A DNA stretch of 50,528 nt from positions 1 through 50,528 of the forward strand of contig JAFUCM010000017.1 in NCBI GenBank assembly GCA_017459675.1, in the 5' to 3' direction. Made by a program: the position numbers and the translations under genes. Of the stretch, positions 34,143-41,573 are shown in pieces (the stretch's first letter is position 1; each line of letters starts with the position of its first letter). The notes below the pieces were generated by a model. It was not told the origin of the DNA and searched no databases. It was given only the letters and a program-made list of their open reading frames with translations. Source of the stretch: Eubacterium sp. Lineage in GTDB: Bacteria > Bacillota > Clostridia > Lachnospirales > Lachnospiraceae.

Positions 34143-34754
34143 ATGAAGGAAAAACTGAGTTTGCTCAGGGAGAATCTGGCCGGTCATCATGTGGAGCGGA
34201 TCCAGCCGCCGCATGCGAAACCGTCTGCGGTTCTGATTCCGCTGCTGGAGACAGAGGCGGGCATTTCGATTCTGTTTGAGAAGCGGAGTGCGGACGTTCG
34301 GCAGGGCGGGGAAATCTGTTTTCCGGGCGGCAGGATCGAGAAGACAGAGCGCCCGGCGGAAACGTCTGTCCGCGAGACATCAGAGGAACTGCTGATACCG
34401 GAGGAACAGATTGAGGTGATTGCACCGATGCACTGTATGCCGGGACCGGGCGGCGGTGATGTCACTTCTGTGCTTGGTATTCTTCATGATTACCACGGCA
34501 CATATGCGGAGGCAGAAGTCGCGGAGGTATTTACCATCCCGCTTTCATGGTTTGCAGAGCATCCGCCGCTGATTCATAAGGCGCGCATGCAGGCAGAACT
34601 GAACGAGGATTTTCCGTATCATCTCATTCCCGGCGGCCGGTCTTACCCGATGCGGAGCATTCCGCGCAGATTCTATTTCTACGAGACGGAACACGGCGTC
34701 ATCTGGGGCATGACGGCTGAGCTGTTATTCCATTTTTTGCAGGAAATCCTGTGA
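34143..34754 (+). CDS. Nudix hydrolase, probable CoA pyrophosphatase
   Basis: 203 residues from ATG 34143 (GGAGA site). The Nudix box is complete: GGRIEKTERPAETSVRETSEEL (G-x5-E-x7-REUxEE) split here as residues ~62-83. Just ahead, FEKRSADVRQGGEICFPGG matches the extra motif of CoA-type Nudix enzymes (LLTxRSxxxRxxxGxxxFPGG), which cut CoA to 3',5'-ADP and 4'-phosphopantetheine. Metal-dependent, cytoplasmic. Its stop lies in the terminator stem, so termination is immediate. Confidence 0.88.
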   Translation: MKEKLSLLRENLAGHHVERIQPPHAKPSAVLIPLLETEAGISILFEKRSADVRQGGEICFPGGRIEKTERPAETSVRETSEELLIPEEQIEVIAPMHCMPGPGGGDVTSVLGILHDYHGTYAEAEVAEVFTIPLSWFAEHPPLIHKARMQAELNEDFPYHLIPGGRSYPMRSIPRRFYFYETEHGVIWGMTAELLFHFLQEIL

Positions 34755-34787
34755 GTACATGATATATCTGTACGCACAGGATTTTTC
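34744..34787 (+). terminator. Terminator after the Nudix gene
   Basis: AAATCCTGTG...TAC pairs with GTA...CACAGGATTT and is followed by T-rich sequence; the stem includes the end of the coding region. Confidence 0.8.
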
Positions 34788-34799
34788 TCTCTCACGCAC

Positions 34800-34828
34800 T
34801 TCACGAAACGAAGTCTGTACGGTATACT
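34800..34828 (+). promoter_or_regulatory. Probable promoter of the MtmB-like gene
   Basis: TTCACG (34800-34805), 17-nt spacer, TATACT (34823-34828), about 68 bases before the start. No obvious operator. Confidence 0.55.
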
Positions 34829-34895
34829 GGGAGAAAGCTATAAAAACGGAGCGAAACTGATACAGCGATAATGAATATAAAGGAGATCACACTGT

Positions 34896-36272
34896 ATGAA
34901 TACAAAGCAGTTTCTGAATCTTTATGAGCGCAGTAAGACGGGTGAGAAGGTCGCCAAGGAAGACTGGGACATGGACTATATCATCGACAATGTCATGGAA
35001 CTGGTCGGGGATTATGAGTTTGACTGGGATAAGGATGTACTGATTCCGCAGGATGACCAGCTGCTGGATGATATGTTCGCGGCGGCACGGGAGCTTCTGA
35101 TCCGCACGGGCATCTATAATATGACAACGGGCCGGATTATGAAGCTGACACCGGAGGAGATCGACGAGGGTGTCGCAAATATGAAGACAGAACTGACGAT
35201 GGGAGAGGGCAAGGACGCTTATACGCTTGTGGCGCGCGGAATTGAGGACCGCCGCCCGCCGGCGATCTGGGCCGGCAATCCCGGCTGTCCGACCCCGGAG
35301 CGTCTGTATTATCCGATTATCGAAAGTGTCGCAAAGGAGCCGGTCATAGATCTCATGACCTGCGGCTCTCTGATTGATGTAGACGGGTTCCCGGTTGCCA
35401 GCGGTGAGCCGACAGAGGTCATTGCAGTCCGCCGCGAGATGCAGTATCTCCACCGCGCGCTGGAAAAGGTGGGAAGACCCGGTCTCGGACTTCTGGCGGC
35501 AGAAAGTTCTGTAACAGAAGTCGGTGATCTCGCTGCGGCGGCCGAGAAATATCTGCGTCCCTGTGATTCACATCTGGTCGCATTATTTAATGAGCTGATT
35601 ATGGACAACGGCAATCTGGTCCGGACAGCCAATTCGCTTGATTACGGCATGAAAAATGCATCGCTTGCGTGTACGATGGTCGGAGGTCTGGGCGGTGATG
35701 CCCCCGGAAGCTGCATGATTATGATTGCGTCCATCCTGGCGGCAAACTGGTTTGCGGCGGCAGATTATCATCTCTGCCATCCGATTCATATCCGTGATGT
35801 GGCAACGACGGCACGCGGCTGTCTGTGGCTGCAGTCTGTACTCTGCCAGACATTTGCAAAGAATGCACCGGCAATTATTGTCTGCGATCTGTGGCCGGCC
35901 AGCGGAAGTCTGACGAAGGAACTGCTCTATGAAGTTGCTGCCAACTCCATCGTTGTAACTGTCAGCGGCGGACATCTGGAGGGGCTGGGCGCCGCAAACG
36001 GAAGAGTGCCGCACGGAACCGGCCTGGAATGCCGGCTGATGGGCGAGGTCGGCAAGGCAGTTGCGCGCATGGGAATGCCCCGGCAGACGGCAAATAACCT
36101 GGTGCTGAAGATTCTGGAAAAATATGAGCACATTTTTGAACAGAAAGGCGGCAATGACGGCCAGCCGTTTGATGTTTCCTATAATATGGAGACGATCGAG
36201 CCGGTTCCGGAATGGCAGCAGATGTATGATGAGGTTGTTGCCGATCTGAAAAGTATGGGCCTGGAATTGTAA
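34896..36272 (+). CDS. MtmB-family (monomethylamine methyltransferase) homologue without pyrrolysine
   Basis: 458 residues, the same length as archaeal MtmB and matching it across the whole protein: FLNLYERSKTGEKVAKEDWD at the start, LLIRTGIYNMTTGRIMKLT, ALEKVGRPGLGLLAAESSV, and the C-terminal GTGLECRLMGEVGKAVARM and ETIEPVPEWQQMYDEV. In MtmB the UAG-coded pyrrolysine (residue 202) lies in GRPGMGV-O-GPETS; the aligned residue here is Leu200, codon CTG at 35493-35495, with no in-frame TAG. MtmB methylates a corrinoid protein from monomethylamine and needs pyrrolysine, so this protein must act differently or on another substrate, as known for non-pyrrolysine members of the separate MttB family. 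No corrinoid-protein or RamA gene is adjacent. Strong AAGGAG site. Confidence 0.88.
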   Translation: MNTKQFLNLYERSKTGEKVAKEDWDMDYIIDNVMELVGDYEFDWDKDVLIPQDDQLLDDMFAAARELLIRTGIYNMTTGRIMKLTPEEIDEGVANMKTELTMGEGKDAYTLVARGIEDRRPPAIWAGNPGCPTPERLYYPIIESVAKEPVIDLMTCGSLIDVDGFPVASGEPTEVIAVRREMQYLHRALEKVGRPGLGLLAAESSVTEVGDLAAAAEKYLRPCDSHLVALFNELIMDNGNLVRTANSLDYGMKNASLACTMVGGLGGDAPGSCMIMIASILAANWFAAADYHLCHPIHIRDVATTARGCLWLQSVLCQTFAKNAPAIIVCDLWPASGSLTKELLYEVAANSIVVTVSGGHLEGLGAANGRVPHGTGLECRLMGEVGKAVARMGMPRQTANNLVLKILEKYEHIFEQKGGNDGQPFDVSYNMETIEPVPEWQQMYDEVVADLKSMGLEL

Positions 36273-36330
36273 ATAATACGTAATATTTCTTGCAAAAACA
36301 CACTGAAAACGCGAAGTATTCAGAAAAAAA

Positions 36331-36359
36331 TTGACGAAAACACGTATTTCGTGCATAAT
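36331..36359 (+). promoter_or_regulatory. Sigma-A promoter of the SH3 protein gene
   Basis: TTGACG (36331-36336), 17-nt spacer, CATAAT (36354-36359). Between the boxes is a short CACG/CGTG dyad. The leader that follows carries a TCCCGCC/GGCGGGA hairpin (36399-36421 region) before the ribosome site. Confidence 0.7.
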
Positions 36360-36458
36360 AAAAACACACAGAAACGAAAGATAAAGTGGGGGGAGTTCCC
36401 GCCGGGGAGAGAAGGCGGGATTGAACAAAAAAGATTGTTTGTAAAGGAGGAGGACAGT

Positions 36459-37463
36459 ATGTATAAACGAACAAAGAGAAGCGTCCTGATTCTGTTCTGT
36501 CTCATTGCAGCACTGGCAGTCGGAATCCTCTCACCGGCAGGCATTGCAGTTCCGGGGATCCGGGCAGAGAATGTACAGGCGGCAGAATACAGAACAACGA
36601 CAACGGCGCTGAATATGCGCACAGGCGGAGGCACCAACTACAAAGTAATCCGTGTCATTCCGGGAGGCAGTCAGGTGCAGGTACTCGCGAAGCCGGGTTC
36701 ATGGTTCCGCGTTCTGTACAGCGGAACGACAGGATACGTAAACAGCAAATACCTGCGGTCAGGTGCGACCGTTCTCGGCTATAAGACGATGGCGGAAGAT
36801 CTGAACATGCGAAGCTCCAGAAGTACCGCGAACAGATCCAATATTATCGGCCTGGTGCGGAAAGGGCAGACCGTCAGCGTTTTGTCCATCGAGGCAAACA
36901 TGTGGTATTATGTCAGCGCGAATGGCAAACGGGGCTACATCCGCGGCGGCCATTTCACGGACGACCGGTCAAGAATGAGCGCCTCCAGCAAGAGCAGCAG
37001 TTCTTCCAGCATTAAGCCGACGAAGGTACCGTCCGCGTCAACGAAGAGCAGCAAGAAGAAACGCGTCATGGCCGAAGCGATCAAGATGCGCAGCTCCATG
37101 AGCACAGCGAACAACGACAATGTCATCATGATCATCCCGAAAGGGGCGACGGTAAAGATCAAAGCCCAGAAGAGCAACAACTGGTACAAGATCAAATATA
37201 AAAAGAAAAAAGGCTACATCCGCGGCGGTCACTTCACAGATGACCAGTCCCGCATGGGAATCGGGGCGGTCAATCCTTATAACAAGGTGACCAGAACCGC
37301 GCTGAACCTGCGCAGTACACCTGCTTCCGGAACCAGAACAAACATCATTACGGCAATTCCGGCAGGCAGAACGGTTACGGTAATCGGCAGAGAAGCAAAT
37401 AACTGGCTGAAAGTAAGGTACAGCGGTGTTACCGGATTCGTGAAGAACGGATACTTTAAGTAA
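36459..37463 (+). CDS. Secreted protein with four bacterial SH3 repeats
   Basis: 334 residues from ATG 36459 (AAGGAGGAGG just upstream); the longer open frame from 36351 includes promoter DNA. A signal peptide covers ~1-44 (cut likely at VQAAE). Four SH3b modules, each with a LNMR/IKMR/LNLR start: ~49-100, ~110-170, ~205-265 and ~285-334; the middle two end YIRGGHFTDD. A Ser/Lys-rich linker separates modules 2 and 3. Such proteins bind peptidoglycan outside the cell; there is no catalytic domain, so it may be a wall adaptor. Very basic overall. Confidence 0.87.
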   Translation: MYKRTKRSVLILFCLIAALAVGILSPAGIAVPGIRAENVQAAEYRTTTTALNMRTGGGTNYKVIRVIPGGSQVQVLAKPGSWFRVLYSGTTGYVNSKYLRSGATVLGYKTMAEDLNMRSSRSTANRSNIIGLVRKGQTVSVLSIEANMWYYVSANGKRGYIRGGHFTDDRSRMSASSKSSSSSSIKPTKVPSASTKSSKKKRVMAEAIKMRSSMSTANNDNVIMIIPKGATVKIKAQKSNNWYKIKYKKKKGYIRGGHFTDDQSRMGIGAVNPYNKVTRTALNLRSTPASGTRTNIITAIPAGRTVTVIGREANNWLKVRYSGVTGFVKNGYFK

Positions 37464-37502
37464 GCATCATTTATCAGATGCAGAAGTAAGAAGAATCAGA
37501 AG

Positions 37503-37534
37503 CAGGCTGCCGCAGAGCGGCAGCCTGTTTTTTC
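37503..37534 (+). terminator. Terminator after the SH3 protein gene
   Basis: CAGGCTGCCGC / GCGGCAGCCTG with a 3-base loop, followed by six T. Confidence 0.92.
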
Positions 37535-37587
37535 AGGTAACGCAAAACAGCAGATAAACAAAATTCCGCAACGATGAGGAAGGCAGT

Positions 37588-38169
37588 ATGGAAAGAATAT
37601 ATGGCGATGCCTACCCCGAAATGAAAAAAATCCTGCGGCAGCTGACAGATGAGATTACGGCGATCCGTGCGGAGATGACAGAGGAGATCGGCATGGATCC
37701 GATCGAGCATATCCGCGCGCGGATCAAGTCAGATGAAAGCATGCGGGAAAAATGCCGCAGAAAGGGACTTCCGGAGACGCAGGAGTCCGCGACACAGATC
37801 ATCCGCGACGCGATCGGCATCCGGATTGTCTGTGCATTTCTTGATGATATCTATACGATCCGTGAACATCTGCTGTCACTGCCGGATGTTGTATTGATTG
37901 AGGAACGTGATTATATCCGTCATGTAAAGCCAAATGGCTACCGCAGCTATCATATGATTCTGCGGGTTTCAGAATTGTATTACGTGGAAATCCAGCTGCG
38001 GACGATCTCGCAGGATACATGGGCCGCGCTTGAGCACCACATGAGCTATAAGAAAACCATTACCGGCAACACGGAGCTGATCGAACGGGAGCTGAAGCGG
38101 TGCGCAGATGAGCTGGCCTCGACAGATGAGTCGATGCAGACGCTGCGGGACATGATTAATCAATTGTAG
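37588..38169 (+). CDS. Small alarmone synthetase-like (p)ppGpp synthetase (RelA/SpoT domain)
   Basis: 193 residues; a stand-alone RelA_SpoT synthetase domain. Features: IEHIRARIKSDESMREKCRR (the Arg/Lys nucleotide-binding region), ATQIIRDAIGIRIVCAF, DYIRHVKPNGYRSYHMIL (G-loop Tyr) and VEIQLRTISQDTWAALEHHM (Glu of the ExQxRT motif). No hydrolase, TGS or ACT domain, so of SAS type, making pppGpp/ppGpp or relatives from GTP/GDP and ATP. Its stop is 20 bases from the preferred start of the response-regulator gene, so the three genes to 40225 are likely one operon. Confidence 0.88.
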   Translation: MERIYGDAYPEMKKILRQLTDEITAIRAEMTEEIGMDPIEHIRARIKSDESMREKCRRKGLPETQESATQIIRDAIGIRIVCAFLDDIYTIREHLLSLPDVVLIEERDYIRHVKPNGYRSYHMILRVSELYYVEIQLRTISQDTWAALEHHMSYKKTITGNTELIERELKRCADELASTDESMQTLRDMINQL

Positions 38170-38188
38170 GGAAATGGGGGAACAACCA

Positions 38189-38857
38189 TTGAAATTGTTA
38201 TTTGCAGAAGATATCGAGGATCTCAACCGCGTTGTGAAGGCGATGCTGGAGCATGCCGGATACAGTGTGGATGCAGTGTTTGACGGGGAGGCGGCGCTGG
38301 ACTGTCTCGCTGAAAACGGATATGATGCCGTGATTCTCGATATCATGATGCCGAAACTCGACGGAATTACGGTCCTTCGGAAGATGCGCGAACAGAATAT
38401 GAATCTTCCGGTATTGCTGCTGACAGCCAAAGCAGAAGTAAATGACCGCGTTGAGGGACTGGATGCCGGCGCAGATGATTATCTGCCCAAACCGTTTGCA
38501 ATGAAGGAACTGCTGGCCCGCGTCAATGCCATGACGCGCAGGCGCACCCGCTACGACAAAAAGGTTGTTGCATTTGCAAATTATTCGCTGGATGCGGATA
38601 CGCTTGAATTGAAGGCGGAAAACACGATGCGGCTTTCCATCAAGGAATTTGAACTGCTGCAGCTTCTGACACTTAACCCGGGAAAGCAGCTTACAACAGA
38701 GTATGTTCTCGAGCGGGTCTGGCCGGATGAGCCGGATGCAGATGGCGATACGGTATTCCTGTATGTCAGTTATCTGCGGCGAAAGCTGTCGGGGGTTGCC
38801 GCTTCCGTACAGATTACAGGAGAACGGGGCGGATGGTATTGCCTGGAAACAAAGTGA
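38189..38857 (+). CDS. OmpR/PhoB-family response regulator
   Basis: 222 residues from TTG 38189, seven bases after GGGGGA; ATG 38174 is in frame but its site is too close. Receiver with acidic pair Glu7-Asp8, phosphoryl Asp51 (VILDIMMPKLDG), Thr (LLLTAK) and Lys in DDYLPKPF. C-terminal winged helix: LSIKEFELLQLLTLNPGKQ, YVLERVWPDE and DGDTVFLYVSYLRRKL. Partner of the kinase 30 bases downstream; cotranscribed with the alarmone synthetase. Confidence 0.92.
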   Translation: MKLLFAEDIEDLNRVVKAMLEHAGYSVDAVFDGEAALDCLAENGYDAVILDIMMPKLDGITVLRKMREQNMNLPVLLLTAKAEVNDRVEGLDAGADDYLPKPFAMKELLARVNAMTRRRTRYDKKVVAFANYSLDADTLELKAENTMRLSIKEFELLQLLTLNPGKQLTTEYVLERVWPDEPDADGDTVFLYVSYLRRKLSGVAASVQITGERGGWYCLETK

Positions 38858-38887
38858 AAGTGTTCAAGAATTTACAGGAGAGCACAT

Positions 38888-40225
38888 ATGCCGGAACATC
38901 AGATCAATTCAATCCGGAAAAAATTCATCATCATTTCCACGCTCTCATTCTGCGCGGTTATGCTGCTGATGGGCGGATTTGTCTACCTTTTCAGTACCAT
39001 CACGATCCGGAATGAGGCAAGACATATTATGAACCGGATTGTCGACAATGACGGTGAAATACCGCTGCTGTCCGAGGAGGAGGCGGAACAGGGAGAAGAA
39101 GCGTACTACTTTGAGGGAAAAGAGGATGATATTGACTGGAGTCTCCGCGGAATCTTCGGACTTGACAGTTTCTTCGGCGAATCTCCGGATTATTTCTATA
39201 CGACCCGGTATTTTTCGGTTTTGTTCGATGAGGAGAACGAAGTAGAAGAGGTAAAGGCCTCTCACATCGCATATATCGACGAAGAGGAAGCAGAAGAATA
39301 TGCGCGCGCGGCTTTGAACAGCTTTCGGGATTTCGGCAATCTGGGCCGCTATTATTACTGCGTGGCGGAACGGAATAACGGCGGGAAGATTGTGATTTAT
39401 CTGGACCGGACCACGCAGGTTGCATTTGCGCACAGGATTCAGTTTGCAGTGCTGCTTCTGCTCGGCTTCGGAACGCTTCTTGCGTTTTTCCTGATGCGGT
39501 TTTTCTCGACGGATGTCGTGAAGGCTGAGATTGACAACGCGGAGCGGCAGAAGCAGTTTATCACCAATGCGAGCCACGAATTGAAGACACCGCTTGCGGT
39601 CATCAGTGCGAATACTGAGATGCAGGAGATGATCTGCGGCGAAAGCGAGTGGACGCAGTCCACCATGCGTCAGGTCGAGCGGATGAATGGCCTGATCAGC
39701 AACCTGGTCCGGATTGTGCGTGCCCAGGAGGTTGATTCGGGAGAACTGGTGGAGCAGAACATCGCGCCGTTTGTAAGAGAGACGGCAGAATCATTTTCCG
39801 CGGTTGCGGCCGGGGACGGCAAGCAGCTGGAAATGGAAATCGAGGATCCGGTCATCCTCCGCTCAGTCGAGAGCAAGATCCGCCAGCTGGTCTCACTTTT
39901 GACGGACAATGCTGTAAAATACTGTGATGCGGGCGGTACGATCCGGGTCGGTCTGTCCAGAAGCGGCAAGGCCGCCGTCCTGGCTGTGTCAAATACCTAT
40001 GCCGCGGGAGAATCTGTGGACTACAGCCGGTTCTTTGAGCGGTTTTACAGGGAGGATGAAGCCCGCACCATTGCGGAAGAGGAGACACCGGACCACAGGA
40101 AGAACGGTTACGGGATCGGCCTGTCGATTGTGGAAAGTCTCCTGCAGTCGATACGCGGAACCATACAGGTTTCGTGGAAAAACGGGGAAATCACATTTAC
40201 CTGCAGACTTCCGCAGATCAAATAA
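38888..40225 (+). CDS. Membrane sensor histidine kinase
   Basis: 445 residues. TM ~14-37, acidic extracellular sensor ~38-182 (rich in Glu/Asp, e.g. SEEEAEQGEEAYYFEGKEDD), TM ~184-205, no clear HAMP, then the dimerisation helix with phosphorylated His230 in NASHELKTPL, and the ATPase: N box LLTDNAVKYC, F box RFFERFYRED, G2 GYGIGLSIVES. Phosphorylates the adjacent regulator. The strongly acidic outer domain suggests a cation or cationic-peptide signal; that is inference. Confidence 0.91.
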   Translation: MPEHQINSIRKKFIIISTLSFCAVMLLMGGFVYLFSTITIRNEARHIMNRIVDNDGEIPLLSEEEAEQGEEAYYFEGKEDDIDWSLRGIFGLDSFFGESPDYFYTTRYFSVLFDEENEVEEVKASHIAYIDEEEAEEYARAALNSFRDFGNLGRYYYCVAERNNGGKIVIYLDRTTQVAFAHRIQFAVLLLLGFGTLLAFFLMRFFSTDVVKAEIDNAERQKQFITNASHELKTPLAVISANTEMQEMICGESEWTQSTMRQVERMNGLISNLVRIVRAQEVDSGELVEQNIAPFVRETAESFSAVAAGDGKQLEMEIEDPVILRSVESKIRQLVSLLTDNAVKYCDAGGTIRVGLSRSGKAAVLAVSNTYAAGESVDYSRFFERFYREDEARTIAEEETPDHRKNGYGIGLSIVESLLQSIRGTIQVSWKNGEITFTCRLPQIK

Positions 40226-40240
40226 AGAATGAAAATAGAG

Positions 40241-40288
40241 AACAGAAATAAAGAACAGAAATAAAGAACAGAAATAAAGAACAGAAAG
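40241..40288 (+). repeat. 13-bp tandem repeats between kinase and phosphoesterase genes
   Basis: AACAGAAATAAAG occurs three times exactly (40241-40279) followed by a partial fourth copy. It lies just before the ribosome site of the next gene, so copy number would change the spacing between the genes and possibly coupling. Confidence 0.9.
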
Positions 40289-40303
40289 AGAGATTGGATT
40301 TAC

Positions 40304-41503
40304 ATGACAAAATATGTACTGGCAGCATATCTTATACTTTCTGTATTGGTTTTGTTTTTGACGGACCGGTGTATCCGGCGTTCCGTGAAAAAGCAGAGGA
40401 GGCGAAAAGTCCTGCGCATCACGGTGTGCATTGTTTTCATACTTCTGCAGCTGATGGAACCGCTCGGAACCTATCTGCCGCCGGGCCGGTTCAAATATCA
40501 GTTACAGGGGGCCGGTAATGCCTGGTTTGGATTTTTTGCAGGTTATGGAACATGCCTGCTGTTATGGCTTTTCCTGTTTCTTCTGGTTGGAAGGTTTTCA
40601 AAGAAGTACAAAACGGCAGAAGGGAGAGGAAGTGGTATGGTCTTGCTGCTCGCGCTGGTCTGTGCCGCGGGACTGACGGGTTACGCGATGTATCATGCAC
40701 AGCGCCCGGTGCTGAAGCACTTTGATGTGACAATCGATAAGAAAGCGGAAACGGGTACATCGCAGCCGGCAGATCTCAGGATCGCACTGGTCGCAGATCT
40801 GCACTTGAGTTCCAACTCACAGCCGAAGCTCACACAGCGCATGGTTGATCTGATCAACGGGCAGGAGCCGGATGTTGTACTGGTCGCCGGTGATATTTTT
40901 ACCAGTTCGTACCAGGCACTGCGGCATCCGGAAACCTACGCGGAAATTCTGCGGGGAATCCGGGCAAAAGAAGGCGTGTATGCCGTCTACGGAAACCACG
41001 ACTGCGAGGAGGATCTGTTTATCGGGTTTGCGACGACGCCGGTATCGGAGGCCTTTCGTCCGCCGGAGATGGTTCAGTTCTTCAAGGATGCGGGATTTAT
41101 GATTCTGGATGAAGAGATGGTGACCGTTGCGGACGGGAAAATCCAGATTATCGGGCGTGAAGACGGCGAAAAGGCCGGCGACGGGACGGCGGACCGGCTG
41201 TCACCGGATGAGGTGATGGCCGCGGCGGATCACAGCAAACCGGTCATTGTACTGGAACATGAGCCGATTGAATACGCTGCGCTCGGCGCGGCAGGCGCGG
41301 ATCTGGTGCTCAGCGGCCACACGCACAACGGGCAGGTGTTTCCCGGAAACCTGATCGTCCGCCTGTTCAATGAGAACGGGTACGGATACAAAGTTGTGGA
41401 CGGCGTTCAGACAATTGTCACCGCAGGGGTCGGCTATTTCGGTCCGCCGATGCGGATCGGAACGGACAGTGAAGTGACGGTGATCGATCTGCATTGCGAA
41501 TAA
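40304..41503 (+). CDS. Membrane-anchored metallophosphoesterase (YkuE/YaeI-like)
   Basis: 399 residues. Four hydrophobic helices in the first ~135 residues (starts KYVLAAYLILSVLVLFLTD), then a calcineurin-like domain with all metal ligands: VADLHLSS (Asp, His), VAGDIF (Asp), YGNHDCEE (Asn, His), LEHEPIE (His) and LSGHTHNGQVFPG (His, His). The family includes UDP-2,3-diacylglucosamine- and lipid-directed hydrolases; the real substrate here is unknown. Follows the two-component operon after the 13-bp repeats. Confidence 0.9.
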   Translation: MTKYVLAAYLILSVLVLFLTDRCIRRSVKKQRRRKVLRITVCIVFILLQLMEPLGTYLPPGRFKYQLQGAGNAWFGFFAGYGTCLLLWLFLFLLVGRFSKKYKTAEGRGSGMVLLLALVCAAGLTGYAMYHAQRPVLKHFDVTIDKKAETGTSQPADLRIALVADLHLSSNSQPKLTQRMVDLINGQEPDVVLVAGDIFTSSYQALRHPETYAEILRGIRAKEGVYAVYGNHDCEEDLFIGFATTPVSEAFRPPEMVQFFKDAGFMILDEEMVTVADGKIQIIGREDGEKAGDGTADRLSPDEVMAAADHSKPVIVLEHEPIEYAALGAAGADLVLSGHTHNGQVFPGNLIVRLFNENGYGYKVVDGVQTIVTAGVGYFGPPMRIGTDSEVTVIDLHCE

Positions 41504-41507
41504 AATG

Positions 41508-41536
41508 GTTGCTGACCGGTGAGCAGCAGTTTTTCT
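41508..41536 (+). terminator. Probable terminator after the metallophosphoesterase gene
   Basis: TGCTG...CAGCA hairpin followed by five T. The stem is short, so termination may be partial. Confidence 0.5.
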
Positions 41537-41573
41537 GAGGATGTCATGCATCAGGAAGTGTGAGGGGTAACTT

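Noticed and set aside
35480-35510. Possible amber (TAG) readthrough site for pyrrolysine in the MtmB-like gene
   Set aside because: The aligned codon is CTG and there is no in-frame TAG in the gene.
40241-40288. CRISPR-like repeats
   Set aside because: The 13-bp units are directly joined with no spacers; simple tandem repeat.
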